From NCBI GenBank assembly GCA_036971475.1, contig JBAIZL010000006.1:7347501-7411500 (forward strand): a stretch of DNA of 64,000 nt. Direction: 5' to 3'. The notes beneath the pieces were generated by a model that was given only the letters and a program-made list of their open reading frames with translations, did no database searches and was not told the origin of the DNA. The translations under genes and the position numbers were made by a program. Each line of letters opens with the position of its first letter. Within the stretch, counting starts at the first letter, position 1. Source of the DNA: Prosapia bicincta. Taxonomy: Eukaryota > Arthropoda > Insecta > Hemiptera > Cercopidae. Shown here piece after piece: positions 1-13,173 of this stretch.

Positions 1-2111
1 TTACGCTTAAACCGTCCTTTATTACCCTTTTATTGACCTTACTTATTTCCATACACGTAGTCATTCATTTGCCTGGAAAAGTGTGCATAATGTTTTTGGT
101 TCTACCGTGAATCGAAACCACATCTTTTGACTTAGTAAAGTGTTCTAGACCATAAAGTAGCATTGTCTTTGCTAAAAATACATAAAATGAACAATAAGTT
201 GCTAAATAAGAGGGAGTGTAGAGAGAAATATTTCACCTGTGTTATAAGAGATTAAAATAAAAAACATATTTTAAAAGAATTTAATACACATATGCTTATA
301 TTACATTACTTACTATGGCAGGTACTTCATTAGTTAAAAACTTACTTGAGTTAAGCTTAATTGCTTTAAATTTGTTAAATATTTTACTTGTTGTCCTTTA
401 TTTTCTATTACCTTTGGTAATGCTCTAAGACTGCACAAAATCTATGCAAGATAGTTAATAGAACTAATAGCGTCAATAAATCTACATGAAATCACTTTTT
501 GAACAAATATTTCCAGACTACAAAAACCTACTCACTTTTCCGTTGTTGGCTCGACGTACAATTTAATCTACAATTTTCATACAGGTGTGCCAACACAACA
601 GATTGTACTTCCCTTTCAAGGCTTGACGGATAGGTTTAGGCTGAATCTTTCCACAAAGCTTTTACCATAATAATGTTATCAACGTTCATCTCTTGCCAAG
701 AGATCTTTACCACCTGGTGTCATTATAGATGGTCTGAATATTAATAAATCTTTATAAAAACCACTTTCTCTCCGTGTTTCCAAGTGAATGTATCTTCAGA
801 ATTTACACACTCATATTAAATAAATTGTTTATTTTTTATTGAAAGTACAGTAATTTGCTGAGCTTTAAACGTTTGCCCTCAAGCATTTGTTATTCTCCCG
901 AGTGTGGCATAAACAACAATTTATAGGTTAACAAACCATCAAAAAATTATCTTAAACACAATCTTATTTTAAGAAGACCCTTACCCCTAAAGGTCTGGAC
1001 CCAAATCCGGATGGCCTGTGCGATAGACAATCTATTTATGTTGGAGCACCCACATTTTTCTTGGAGCGTCCAGAATACAAAGAGAACGGTGGTTACTTAG
1101 GTGGATCAACACCACACCGATCTTATTCAACCCCTCTCTTAAGACTACAAACTTGACAAAAAAAAAAAAAAAATAAAATAAAAAAAAAAAAAATATATAT
1201 ATACATCCAACCGGTTGTTTTTGGATTACCACTATAATGCATATTTTGTACCACAGACACCATGGGTCATTACATTTACACTTTACACGTCCCTTCGACT
1301 TTCCTTTAAATATATGTTTCATTAAATTGATGCCAACTAAAGCCCATTAGATTAAAAGCCATATTAGAGAAATAAAACATATTATAAGTAAATAATATTA
1401 TCCCTCAGTTTTTTGTGTTGTCGACAGTATTTTTACCTCTACCCAATTTACTTCAGCTCTCAATTTCGATTGCGAAAAATAGATAGAGTTTTATGTACGC
1501 ATAAGGTTTGTATTTATTGAAGACAAGTAATTCCACTGTTATCAGACATAACGGGCTGTGTAGTCCCAGTGTTCGTGTTGCTTTTTGGTTCATGAATATT
1601 TATGGTTTGGTTTGACACTCACGCGTACCTTTGCTACGTAACAAATATATGTATTCTTTGTTAGAGATAAACATTTATTGCTTTTTGCAATAAACCTGTT
1701 TGAAATTGCTGTCTTTAAGCACTCAAGCTCTTTATTGTCAAGGAATATTTTTTTAAAAAAATGACAATTGAATGCCTTAACAAAAAAAACGGATTAAATC
1801 TATAAAAAGTTTTAAATATATAGTTTTATAAAAACAAATAAATACCCTTATACCGATATCATTAAATACCTGAAAAAGTTTGTTGGAGCAAATGAAAAAG
1901 CTATTATTCCTACAGTAAATGAAAAATAAAGGAATCTATTTAAAAAAAAACTTTCGATATTCTTCTTTCACAACAACAAAAATAATAAATCTTTAATTGT
2001 TAAAAATATTCAATAACAATCTATTACTTTTCGCGATAAAATAATACAAATACAATACATTTGAAGTTGCATGATGTAATCGTCTTGAATTCACTGATTA
2101 AACTAATTTTA
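1..2111. other. AT-rich intergenic stretch, no gene seen
   Basis: The longest open frame here (minus strand, about 1032-1322) is built around a poly-A/poly-T tract at 1156-1200 and encodes a run of phenylalanines, so it is low-complexity noise. I see no transposon ends, RNA gene or conserved coding frame. Confidence 0.6.
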
Positions 2112-2379
2112 AAAATACTTAACTGAGTGAATACGTAATTGCTTACTTGCTGACGCGTTTCAAAACATTCGTTCCTTTTACGAAGCTAACCGTAACGAAG
2201 CCTTTAAAGAAGCTTTACGGAACACAACCCACCCCATTCCACAGTAAAAAATCCATTCTCGTTAGAGCCTTTACACCCAACCGATGCCGCCAGTAGAGGG
2301 TTAGCTTCCTAAAAGGAACGAATGTTTTGAAACGCGTCAGCAAGTAAGCAATTACGTATTCACCTAGTTAAGTAATTTT
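2112..2379. mobile_element. Foldback MITE with ~80-bp inverted arms
   Basis: The left arm (2112-2191) and right arm (2299-2379) are near-perfect reverse complements, sharing for example the block around TGACGCGTTTCAAAACATTC. They enclose a ~107-bp unique centre with no coding capacity. The terminal few bases differ slightly between arms (actgag versus actagg). The size and structure fit a non-autonomous DNA transposon. No clear target duplication was found because both flanks are A/T runs, so the superfamily is not assigned. Confidence 0.75.
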
Positions 2380-4039
2380 AAAATTACAATACATTTGTTA
2401 GTTCAGAACAATTTTTACTCAAAACAATCAAAAATGAAAATAAATATAACCGACACAAACATCAATTACTATAATAATAATAATATATAAGGTAATATAA
2501 CATACTTAAAACAATAGTACACAAATATAATATGTTTTAAATTATTATAATATATTATACAATTATATTAAATATAACAAATATGTCAATATGTAGTTAT
2601 AGTTCAAAAATATTTCTGTTACTGAAATTTCACTTAGTTTTACGACTAAAGAATAGCCTATATTATAAAATTTGTGTATAAAAACTTCACGTTCCCAAGT
2701 AGTTTTAATAGTGAAATTTAAGAATTAATTACTACGTAACAATGAACTAAAAGAAGTAATCTGCGTATTTTGGTTAGATGATCTTTGGTCATTTGAAGTA
2801 ACCCCATCTAATATAGAGCTAATGCCAATTGCTTATAATACACGTTAAATATGTTGTATAATAATTTTCAAGAAAACGAATTTTTCTTAAAATACTATAA
2901 TACTGCATTTTAAAAATAATTATTTGATATAATATATTTCACACTATCAAAAGAATGAAACCGTGGTTTAAACATTTGTTTTGCAATTAAAATAAACTGC
3001 ACGTAATTAGAAATAAATGTTTTAATACTCCAAACCCGCAATATTTACTTTTGAAACTAAAGTTTGAAATGTTAAAGTTTTATTTAAGGTTCATTTAATT
3101 TAGACGGACATAACTGGAAATATAACTTCGAAGACAAATTTGGAAATAAATAACGATCTGAAATAAAACCAGACGTCGAAGTTTCTAAAACTGTTTACAA
3201 TTCTGAACAGCTTAAAAAAAAGAAATATTTCTGCAGAGATAAATCCAAACTTGATAAATAAAAACGTGTGACTGATACAAAACTCGTCTGAAGATGTGTT
3301 TATAGCGTCGATGAAGTTTTATATTGTTTGTTTATTCGAAACTTTCAAATGCTTCTTTATGGAAAGTATATTGTTTTATTTGATAAATGCAATAATTTTG
3401 CTATCTAATATATTGTATGACTTTTTTTTAAGGTCTCTTACCTAATTAGTCACTAATGAAATTAGTTATTGAAAAATAGATTAATTTAAATCTAGTGTGG
3501 TCAAATTTTAGATGCATTGTTTAATTGTTTACATTAGAATTTTATTTAAAAACTCTTTCTGGAAATTTAAAACAAACGAATCGTTTTCATAAATTGATAC
3601 ATTTAATGAAAAATGAGGATAAAACAAACATATATTATAGAAAAGATTCATGAAACTTGATACAAAATGGCTGAACATAATGTTTTAAGAACTAAAATAT
3701 CGATCGTGAGATCGCAGGGAAGTAGTTAGAGGAAACTGAGCAAGGTCCCACATTGCTTTTACGTTAATTTAATCCTGCACCGACTCTTCTATATAATCCT
3801 TTGTACTAAGTCCTTCCTTTGAATGTAATTAAGGATATTTATATTCCTTCTAGTTACTTGACGACCGTTATTCCTAACTACACTAATGCTTTCCTTCCTT
3901 TGTTGCGATGTGTATAAAGTAAGGACGCTGAGGGAAAACAATCGCTACTACTTGTTCTACAAGTTATTGCATTACTCAGGTAATAGCAAACTACTCAATT
4001 AGTATTGCTGTCGAAGGAAACGTGAAGTCGTGCAACAAT
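2380..4039. other. AT-rich intergenic stretch, nothing identified
   Basis: Very AT-rich sequence with short A/T runs. There is no open frame of note on either strand and no repeat structure that I could see. Confidence 0.5.
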
Positions 4040-5610
4040 AATGGCCCTTCCAATGGGATACCGGAAGTGGATTTGCAAGGTGAGATTTCGGTCCAGCATC
4101 ACCCCTAGATACATTACTTTGGCTTTCTATGCTATGGGTGTGTTATTTAGAAAGAGCTAAGCGACAGGACAAACTTGTTTCATGGTGAAGTGAAATGCTT
4201 TCGTTTTGTCTGTATTTACAGAGATCCTCCACTTTCTAAGCCACGGATGGGGCAGGTCGATTTGTATACCTGGCACCAAAATGTATATTACTGGAGCCAT
4301 CCGCAAAGAGTCGCAAATGTATATTACTGTTTTAATGTATTGAAACATGGAGTCATCCGCAAATAGTCGCAGTTGGAGAGATGAGTATAGGGAGAAGTCT
4401 AGTGTACACGAGGTACAGTAGGGGTCCCGGAACTGAGCTTTGAGGCACTTCGGCCTCTATTTGACAATGCGTGGAAAGAGTACCTTCGACGAACGCCTGG
4501 TACCACTGTTGTCAAGGTACGGATGAATGAGGCGTACATAGCATGGAGGTACTGGAAGGTTTGCCAGTTAATACAGGAGATCCTCTTGCCATACCCTGTC
4601 AAACGCTTTGCTGATGTCCAGGAGTACAGCGATGCTGTGACTTTTGGTGTTGAAGCCTTCTGCTAGGCAGTTAACCACAATGGTTAGTTGCAGGGTTGTG
4701 GAATGGCCATTGAGGAAGCCGTATTGCACACTTATGATGGTAGGGCCTATATGTTGGAGCAGCCTGTCGTTGAGTAACCTCCCAAATACCTTTCAGAGGT
4801 TTGGTAAGAGAGATATAAGCCTGTATTTTTGGAAGAAGAATGCTTTTTTTACCTGGTTTTGGGATGAGGACTATTTTTGTTCTCTTCCACGACGTAGAAT
4901 AGTGGTATGTTCGCATGATTCCATTGAATAGGTTGGTAATGGACAATGACATGGAAAGAGGGACTATCTTGAGTGGATGGTTTGATACGCCATCCAAACC
5001 AGGGGCTTTGCGGGGGTTGATATTTGAAATGATTTGCTCCACCTGATCACTGGTGATCAGGTTTGGTAACAGGTCGAGTGGGCCATTTTGAAAAGTTTCA
5101 AGATCGTCGCTTACATGTTCAACAGGTCAGCGTCGTAGATGTTTGAATTATGGGTGAACATATCAGCAAACGTTTCTGCTTTATCCTCCGAGGAGTAAGC
5201 CAGAACGCCTGGCCCTGGAGTGGATTACGAGGAACCTTGAGGATCAAGAGCTGGCGATTCAGTTTCGACAGAGAACCTTTTCTGTGTTTACTGAGGATAG
5301 GAATTCGAATTATTCCTCCTCAGCATGGGTTTCTAGTAGTGAAATTACTAGCTGGGTCTTAGTGTTTAGGTTTCTCTTGACTGTGAATGCACAGTGGAAT
5401 TACCAGCGCAATTGCAGATTATTTGCCAGCTCTGCTTGAATATTGGGTGGAAGCTTAGTCTTTCTACAGCCTCGGACAGTGCCGTAGGAGCTGACCTTAA
5501 CTGTGTTTGAGAGGGCTGCCTGTATTTTTTCGGCCTCATAGTCGACATCCTCGCTGCTGTTGATCGGGTTGTCGTGATTCGAGATGTTTGTAGAAGGCAC
5601 TCGTTGAATA
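4040..5610 (-). pseudogene. Decayed Jockey-like non-LTR retrotransposon reverse transcriptase
   Basis: Several short minus-strand frames together read as one broken LINE reverse transcriptase. The frame at 4671-5042 carries the classical fingers motif (NPRKAPGLDGV) followed by an IPKPGK block. Frames at 4399-4602 and 4157-4348 continue into the thumb region, with a LRKWRISVNTDKT block. A further frame at about 4040-4140 has YLGVMLD. The frames at 5366-5600 resemble the linker upstream of the domain. The pieces lie in different frames with intervening stops, so this is an old truncated copy. No endonuclease domain, ORF1 or poly-A tail was recognised. The polymerase palm YADD block was not located. 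Clade assignment (Jockey/CR1 group) is inferred from motif style only. Confidence 0.75.
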
Positions 5611-6289
5611 GTCTACAGTTTATCTTTGAGCATTTTAAGTTTTTTCTTAGGTTAGGTATTGGTAATCATTTCAATTTCCTTAGATTAGGAAATTTAAAAT
5701 TTCGCATTTTCAAAAGTAAACCACACTTTTCCTCAGGTTTTGACAAAACAAAGTACTTTGTTTCCCACCATAAAAAGTTCCTGCAGATACCAGATATTAA
5801 ACGTTCTCAATATACAGAGTTCTCCTCAACTCGCGTTTTCTCGCGATGGGTAAAGATTTGTAAATAGATGGACAAAGCACAGATGCCATGACTGGAGAGG
5901 TAACTGTAGACATAGTGGCCTCGCATGGCTTTTTTAATCCCACGCACATTCTTAACTCCCAGTCCATGATGGAATTATAACGGGTAATTATTTAAAACGC
6001 CACAAAGATCTATTTTAAAAACGGTTTTATCATGAGATCCACATAACTTATGAAATGATTTCTAAGGTTCAGGCACTCAATTTTTCATTTATTCAACTTA
6101 CAATAAAATCTTTTTGGTAACAAAATAAATTATATAGCATTAGAATCCTTATTTTGAAAAGTGATGAAAGTATGACTGTTTTATGTATTTCTAAAAGAAA
6201 CGTACGAGGTAATTGCCTTATGCCTCAACAAAGTTTTGTATTTCAGTATAAGAATAAATAACAATAAATTCTTTAAATATATATTATGG
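5611..6289. other. Intergenic stretch, nothing identified
   Basis: The open frame at 5574-5867 on the plus strand is unlike any family I recognise and overlaps the edge of the LINE remnant. It may be LINE-derived noncoding sequence read in a wrong frame. Confidence 0.4.
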
Positions 6290-6445
6290 ATTGTGAGCAA
6301 GATAGGAGGAGAATAAGCCCTGACGTTCTGGTCCCTGATTGCACTCATTTCTTTTAAAATACTTGGTATATTATGAGGATTGAACCCTAGATATTTGGGT
6401 TAATAGTTACACGCCCTATCCACTAGACTACTGACTGGTTGTCCT
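6290..6445 (-). mobile_element. tRNA-derived SINE or tRNA pseudogene
   Basis: Read on the minus strand, the segment begins with a tRNA-like head. A pol III A-box-like sequence (TAGTCTAGTGG) near 6430 is followed about 40 bases later by a B-box-like GGTTCAATCC near 6385. An unrelated tail follows down to about 6290. The A box and B box are spaced as in a tRNA, but no full cloverleaf with paired acceptor stem is evident and extra sequence follows. A tRNA-derived SINE therefore fits better than a functional tRNA gene. Confidence 0.5.
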
Positions 6446-7488
6446 TCAGTATACTGGGAACAATGGATATGAATAAGCATTGATGTTTTGCTCTGAAGTA
6501 AAATGAAGGTAAACGTGAGGTTATTAATAGAGCCCTAGGCATGACACAAGATTTATTTCCCGCCATATTTCACTAAACAAAACCACTGAAACCTCTGACC
6601 TGCTATTTATTGTTGGACCCGTCACTAAAACTGTTCGTCAAAGCGCTCAGTTACGTTTCTCTACACCAGAAATTAGTTTTCGGAATTACGTTTCAGAAAT
6701 ATTATATGTAAACAAAAATTAAACATAAAAAGTTTTAGATTTCAATAACAAATAAAAAGAAAACAAAAGTGTAACAAAAAGAAAAATGAGTTCATTATAT
6801 TTTTACTATCTTTTTTTATTTGTTACTGTTTAACATATATACAAAATTTATTAATCTATATTTAGTTAATTGATACTTAAGTCGAATTTGAGGTAGATTG
6901 GGCGATCTGCGGGTAGTCGTGCATTGGTTCGGGTCCGGGATCGTCCACTTGGTTTCCAAGGAGGAATTTCTTCATTACCCTTTTGGCCTCTTCATCTTCG
7001 GCCCCTAGGGTTAGCTCCTCTACCTTCGACTTTCGGGGTTAGACTTCTTTTACGGTTTCCCATACCCCTGGTCTCTCCGGCTCCTCGAATTCAATTGACT
7101 CCACTCCTATATTCCTTTATAATCCTCTTTCATGGCTCCCCTTTCTCCTGTCTTGTATACCAATGACCTTCCCTCTCTTATTTGAGCCAGTCCTAGCCTG
7201 TCTTTCGTTTGTTTTCCCGTTCAAACAATACTTCTTCGTGCCTTTAACACGCGCCTGATTTGTGGAAACCGGGTCTTTCTACGAAAAACAGCTACTTTAT
7301 TAACGCCAAGTGCTAGAATTCTCTATATTATTACTAAATATTATTCCAATTATTATTGTTAAACACTTGTTAATTTTGTAACAATCTCAATTTTAATAAT
7401 TTCGATGCTCATTTTTAAAGTTCTAGTCTTCTCAAATATATATATTAAATATGGTGATATGTTTTCTTTTAATATAGTTAAAAAATTA
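6446..7488. other. Intergenic stretch with a GC-richer C/T-rich patch
   Basis: Mostly AT-rich. Between about 6895 and 7260 the composition changes to a pyrimidine-rich, GC-richer patch, with an open plus-strand frame at 6924-7166 of biased composition. This could be a fragment of an unrecognised repeat. I do not support a gene here. Confidence 0.4.
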
Positions 7489-7670
7489 AAAATATTTCAA
7501 AAACAAGAATACTTTAAATGCATATATTATTCAAAGCTTTTCGCCGATAAAAGAGTATCAGCATCTTCAGGAAAATAATTGTGTAACCTGAAGATGCTGG
7601 TACTGTTTTATCGCCGAAAAGCTTTGAATAATATATGCATTAAAAGTATTCTTGTTTTCGAAATATTTTA
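7489..7670. repeat. Long near-perfect hairpin (foldback element)
   Basis: Arms at 7489-7571 and 7587-7670 are inverted copies of about 83 bp with only scattered mismatches, separated by a 15-base loop. The block CAAAGCTTTTCGCCGATAAA recurs inverted. This is a strong cruciform/hairpin candidate, consistent with a foldback MITE. Confidence 0.8.
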
Positions 7671-8884
7671 AATTTATTAAATATATATAGGTTTCCCAAT
7701 AAATAGCGACTACATTATAACCTATAGGTCTAATATCGAACAGGAGTAGAAAGGGTCAAGTTAGCGTGTAAACACATGCCATGCCTTTTACTCCTTGTTA
7801 GGCTGCTAAAGCAGGGCGAACTTTGTTTTAAATTATTTACACCAGCTAAACTTATTTTTGTTCCTGTTACCCCAGAGTTGTAGCAGTTTTCCGCTCTGCC
7901 AAGTGCAAACACAAAAGAAGACCCTTCGTCGTTCATTTACGTTTGGCAATATTTTACGCTAAAGTGGTCCGGGACGTTTATTGCTTGTAAAGGGGCGTGA
8001 GCTTGGTTTACAAATCAGCTAAAACAGAAATGCGGGAGTGAAATTTTAAGGGAAAGTGCATTTAGTTTACATTATTACAGTCCTGAGCTTCTCCCGGCAG
8101 TATCATGTAAATGAATATATCAATAGTATTTTAAATTATGATTATATATTTAAATTGGGAATACATATATTCCTTAGCATTACGGTAAATGCATCAAATC
8201 CTTCTTATAGGATATAAGGGGATTGAAAACTGTTTTTATCCTTAACAGTAGCTGGAAAATATTTTCAGCACAAAAGAAGACAAACACAAGAGATAATCTT
8301 CCATCTATTGGCAACGTTTCCATCACGAACAAGAAACCCCAATAATCCTGATCACTACAACAAATTAGTTTTTGGAAAAGAATTTTAACTTTTGACGATT
8401 TTTAATACGTTGGCTTGATAAAGAGCGTTGGCTTTTCCGAACAAGATTGAGGCATCGGTCAGAGATTAAGTGCAACTAGAGGTGTAGTTGTCTTAGGTTT
8501 TGTAGGAAGATTTAAACCAAAATGAAAAATTGAATGATGCTAATATCCGAGAAAAAGCAGACAATATGTACACATGTTAATGACATAGCCAATTAAGGTA
8601 ACATTATAATAAAATGAAAAGAATAATGAGTAATTAGAAGAGTATAAGAAACATAAAGAATGAACATAAAGAAACAATCTCAAAGTAATTATAGTAATAT
8701 ATTTTTTGTAGGAATGTATTGAGTACAAACCCGAGCTAAGAGATTGTGACTATTTAAATGAAGGTAGAAGAAAAATTAGTAATAGATGTGTAATAAAGTA
8801 GTCAGAAAGGAAAAACTCCAGCAATTGATCAAAAAGAGAGTGAGATATTTGACACCTATGTAGAGCAATAATTCACATTGTGTG
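7671..8884. other. Intergenic stretch, nothing identified
   Basis: No recognisable coding frame. Open frames at 7730-7936 and 8540-8728 on the minus strand have no family features. Confidence 0.4.
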
Positions 8885-9453
8885 TAGAAATGGTCGATAT
8901 TTCTGTCCCGGTGATTTTGTCACTGATATTCGTTTGTAGCCGGTGGTACCAGTGACAAAATATGGAAAATGCCAGTTCCAGTTACAATGGATCGATCGGA
9001 TGCAAAACAACGTCGTCATTGGCTGGAAAGTTACTGATATTTTATCGTGGCTTTCATTGGTTTATTTGTCGCTGTCACTGTATATACTCTAACCGCCCGG
9101 CTCACTGCGCCGATCATCCTGCAGTGTCGTTGAAGGGGGAAGGAATACAATACAACATTTAATACTGTAAATAAACTGTATTTTGTAATTAAACCCTATG
9201 CTGTAATTAAACTGTTATTTTGTAGTTTTATATAAGACTATATAATTTATTACCCCAATGTATGTGCTTCAGTAACTTCCTAATAATAATGTCACCGGCA
9301 CTGTCTTTCGTCACCAGTGTGGTATGCCTGCCTGTTATTGCCACATGCAGATCTGTCTCAGTATTCCTTGTCACCGGTACAAGTCACTGATCCAAGCCTG
9401 GCGCTGTCACTAAAATCACCGATCCATTAAAGCGACTGGATCGACCATCCCTA
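8885..9453. mobile_element. hAT-like MITE
   Basis: The ends are short inverted repeats: left TAGAAATGGTCGAT and right ATCGACCATCCCTA. The flanking 8-mers at 8877-8884 (attgtgtg) and 9454-9461 (attttgtg) differ at one position, as expected for a slightly diverged 8-bp hAT target duplication. The inside contains repeated GTCACTG/CAGTGAC-like words and no transposase frame. The open frame at 8962-9162 is inside it and not credible as a gene. Confidence 0.55.
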
Positions 9454-9461
9454 ATTTTGTG

Positions 9462-10619
9462 CTGACGGGTGAATTTGAAGAGCGGAGGAAAATGAGATTT
9501 CATTGGTTGAAGAGGCTATTAGATATGACAAAATATAATTGTACAATATGTTACGTTATAAACTAGATTTGGTAACATAATAAATCGTATTTGGGTATGA
9601 TTTTAGTAAAATTATTGCTTTAGTTTTTGTCGCTTAGGACAATATTTGCTACACATTTAAAAATCTACTCACAGGATAGTAAAAATATAAAGAAATATAA
9701 ATGCACGAGTAATAGGCAATAATACGTTTTATGTAGTTGTATGAACAAAAGGATATTCTCACACATGAGCTTTCCAGTTACAACAGCTTCGACACTAAAG
9801 TCGTACATATTCTGTCTTTTAAGAATTATAGGCAATTTGACACTATACGTCGCTCAAATCCAAAGGCGTGACAACTCCTATTAGATTTCTGGAAGGTGAA
9901 CAATCGTCTTGTACGTTATAAGGGGCTCATCATATAATATATTATAGGCGGTATTATAAATGAAGTAAATGTGGATAAGTGGTATTGGACTATTTAGTGA
10001 AATAACCCATGGAACAAATGTTTTCACTGGTTGTTTGAGAACACTGTTGACGACTATTAACAATACAGAAGATTTTTTTCATAATTTACTCAACCAAGCA
10101 ATATCATCAATAATGTATAACGTATGGTTGTAGAGTGTAAAATTTCAGAAAAAACTAACCGTGTGGTGAATTTTGTGTTATTATGGGATCAATATAATAA
10201 CGGAAACTGGAGATTCTTATACATATTACAGTTGGTAAGCCTGCAATTCACCTTGTGAACTGGAGCTAATACTAACCAGAATTCAGTGCCTATTTAATGG
10301 CTATTCCGTGGTAAATCGCAGTTGAAGTTGGAGAGTAGAATCGACCAATCTAATACATCAAATTAGTAAAGTCTTCACTTCGGTCAAGTGAATGTCTGGA
10401 CGTTGCAGAAGTGTATCGCGGAACACTAAACTCAAGTGAGGCCCTTAAACCCGCAAAGATTTGCAATAAAATGGCGCCTCCCTTCATAACAGCCAACAGC
10501 AGGGAAAGTTTTGGGCGTTACAATTATAACAGTGTGTTGAGATTTATATACTCGTTTTACGACAATCAAGTTATAAAGTAAACAGGCATTTAGTTTAAAT
10601 ATGCGTATGAACCACTTTT
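9462..10619. other. Intergenic stretch, nothing identified
   Basis: AT-rich sequence with only short uninformative open frames (for example minus 9881-10063 and 10432-10662, the latter running into the minisatellite). Confidence 0.4.
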
Positions 10620-11165
10620 GTTGGCTATATAACAAAATTGTTTCGTAGCTATATAAAAACACTGTCTCTTAGCTATATTATAGCAAAATTGTTTCTTAGC
10701 TATATTATAACAAAATTGTTCCTTAGATATATAACAAAACTGTTTCTTAGCTGCATAACAAAACTGTTTCTTATCTATACAACAAAACCTGTCTCCTAGC
10801 TATATTATTACAAAACTGTTTCGTAGCTATATAAAAAAACTGTTTCTTAAATATATTATAACAAAATTGTTTCCTAGCAGCATAACAAAACTGTTTCTTA
10901 GCTGCATAACAAAACTGTTTCTTAGCTGCATAACAAAACTGTTTCCTAGCTGCATAACAAAACTGTTTCTTATCTGTACAACAAAACTGTTTCCTAGCTT
11001 TATTATAACAAAACTGTTTCTTAGCTATATTATAACAAAACTGTTTCTTAACTATATTATAACAAAACTGTTTCGTAGCTATATAACAAAACTGTTTCGT
11101 AGCTATATAACAAAAACTGTTTCTTAGCTATAACAAAACTGTATCTTAGCTATGTAACACAACTC
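10620..11165. repeat. Minisatellite, ~21-28-bp units
   Basis: About twenty imperfect units built around AACAAAACTGTTTCTTAGCT, with the linker between units varying (tatat, tgcat, tatatta). The plus-strand open frame at 10867-11127 is simply this repeat translated (repeating ITKLFLS) and is not a gene. Confidence 0.9.
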
Positions 11166-12619
11166 TCCTTTAAAACATGACCACAGAATATTGTAAATTT
11201 TTATTCTCAGGAACTTAGGTCAAAGAAAGTTAAGCTTGAAAAAGCCTATGGGACCTGAACACATAACTAAAGGATAATAGTAGAAATGTGTTTTTAACTT
11301 TACCATTTTGTATGGCAACTTTCTAAACAATTAAAATCTAGTAAATCTCAAGTAAATTATTGTTTTATTCGAAATAACTATTTTTAAGGTTGATTTTTGT
11401 CCACGTTTCGACCTGTCAAAACACTATCGTCTTTATCAAATCCAAATTTTAAATTATATTTGTCTAACAAATACATGAAAACACAAAATACAAAAACATG
11501 AAGTTTGTCCATGCTTGACATTTCTACGAAGTTTTTGTTTGGTATTTAAAAGATATTTCTCGATTATGTAGTAATTTTGTTTTTTAATTATATTTTATTA
11601 AATAAAAACAATCACAGTATTACCTAAACATTTCTCTTCAGCTTGTAACACTCAGATGTGTTTTAAGTTGAGTTAACCTACATTTCAAATTATTGTTAGT
11701 GATGAAACTTTTAACAAGTAATAAAAACAAACATTTTTAAAATTCGATTCTTACTTAGGTCAAAAAAAATTACCTATTTTTTATTAAATTTTTACAATTA
11801 TTATAAATTAAGTAACATAAGCTATGCGTTAAAATAGTTGTTCTACCACATAATCTTTAATATAAAATCAGTTATTTTATGAAATCATATGTTAACACTT
11901 ACCTCAAGTCAATTGAGACGAAACAACTGTATTGGAAATTTTGCCCTTTCGGGAAAAGTTTCTTCAATATATAACTAAAATGAATTCATTAAATTTAATA
12001 AATTGATTAGTATTCGAAAAAAGGTGATCTTTAATTGACATCCACTGCAAGTTTTAACAAAATGTATTTGAATTTTGGCGGATAAGTAAAAAGTATTTTT
12101 ATTAACGATTGAATATTTGTACAAGATATATATAGGGAGAGTGTGAACTAATATAAGGAATTGAAAAAACTATTTGGTATTTGCAAAACCAGTAATTTCT
12201 GTTTAATATAATAGTCTACGTTACATGACATAGTCATCATAGATTGATGAATAAATAAAGGTTGCTCATTACAAAGAATATTTTTGATTCATAATATGAA
12301 AGTCGCTCAGTTTTACTAGAAAACATTACGGGGATCAATTTGTAAAGGTTAAATAGGCTTCTTGAATGAAAACATTTCCTTTGATATTCGAGACAGCTAC
12401 ACTCGTTGGCTGATGTAGGGACTGTTTCATTGTAATTACATCCAAGTCCTTCTACAAATGTAGTTAATTTAATGTTTATTTCTCCCTTTTATTCGATGTT
12501 TTAGTACGGCTTTACAATCGGCTGTATTCTTTCACTTAACTCAAACTCCATGATCACATATTTAATCTTCTATACTGTTTTAGTATCTTCTACTTAAGAA
12601 GATACAAATAGAATAAACC
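11166..12619. other. AT-rich intergenic stretch with one dispersed repeat
   Basis: No gene seen. The segment at about 12025-12170 is recognisably similar to 36845-36985 in the same orientation, sharing the words TTTTTATTAACGATTGA and GAGAGTGTGA and the spacing between them. It is therefore one copy of a dispersed repeat family. Confidence 0.55.
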
Positions 12620-13173
12620 CACTCTCTTACCTCCACCACCCGTACCATACCACCATCCTCCCTCTCTTACCTCCACCATCCCTCTCTTGCCTCCACCCTC
12701 CCTCTCTTGCCTCCACCATCTCTCTCTTACCTCCACCACCCGTACCATACCACCATCCTCCCTCTCTTACCTACACCACCCGTATCATACCACAACCCTT
12801 CCTCTCTTACCTCCACCATCCCTCTCTTGCCTCCACTCTCCATATTTTGCCTCCACCACCTCTCTCTTACCTCAACCTTCTTTCATACCTCCACTACCCC
12901 TCCTTCTTATCTCCACCTTCCCTTCCTTACCTCCACCACCCGTACCATACCACCACCCTTCCTCTCTTACCTCCACCATCCCTCTCTTGCCTCCACCCTC
13001 CCTCTCTTGCCTCCACCCTCCCTCTCTTGCCTCCACCACCTCTCTCTAACCTCCACCTTTTCTCGTACCTCCACTACCCCTCTCTTATCTCCACCTTCTC
13101 TTCCTTACCTCCACCACCCTTCTCTTACCTCCACCCTTCCTTTTTTACACCGACCATCTCTCTCTTACCTCCA
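12620..13173. repeat. Pyrimidine-rich minisatellite, ~20-bp units
   Basis: Tandem units of the type CCTCTCTTACCTCCACCATC with higher-order variation (cgtaccataccacc variants alternate with ccatccctc variants). All three plus-strand frames stay open for more than 100 codons because the unit lacks stops. The predicted Pro/Ser/Leu/His-rich proteins are artefacts of the repeat. Confidence 0.9.

Noticed and set aside
1032..1322. Minus ORF with poly-phenylalanine
   Set aside because: It is produced by a poly-A tract and is low complexity.
6365..6440. Functional tRNA gene
   Set aside because: A and B boxes are present, but no paired acceptor stem is evident and extra sequence continues beyond the head, so a SINE is more likely.
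10867..11127. ITKLFLS repeat ORF
   Set aside because: It is a translated minisatellite with varying linker lengths and no other coding evidence.
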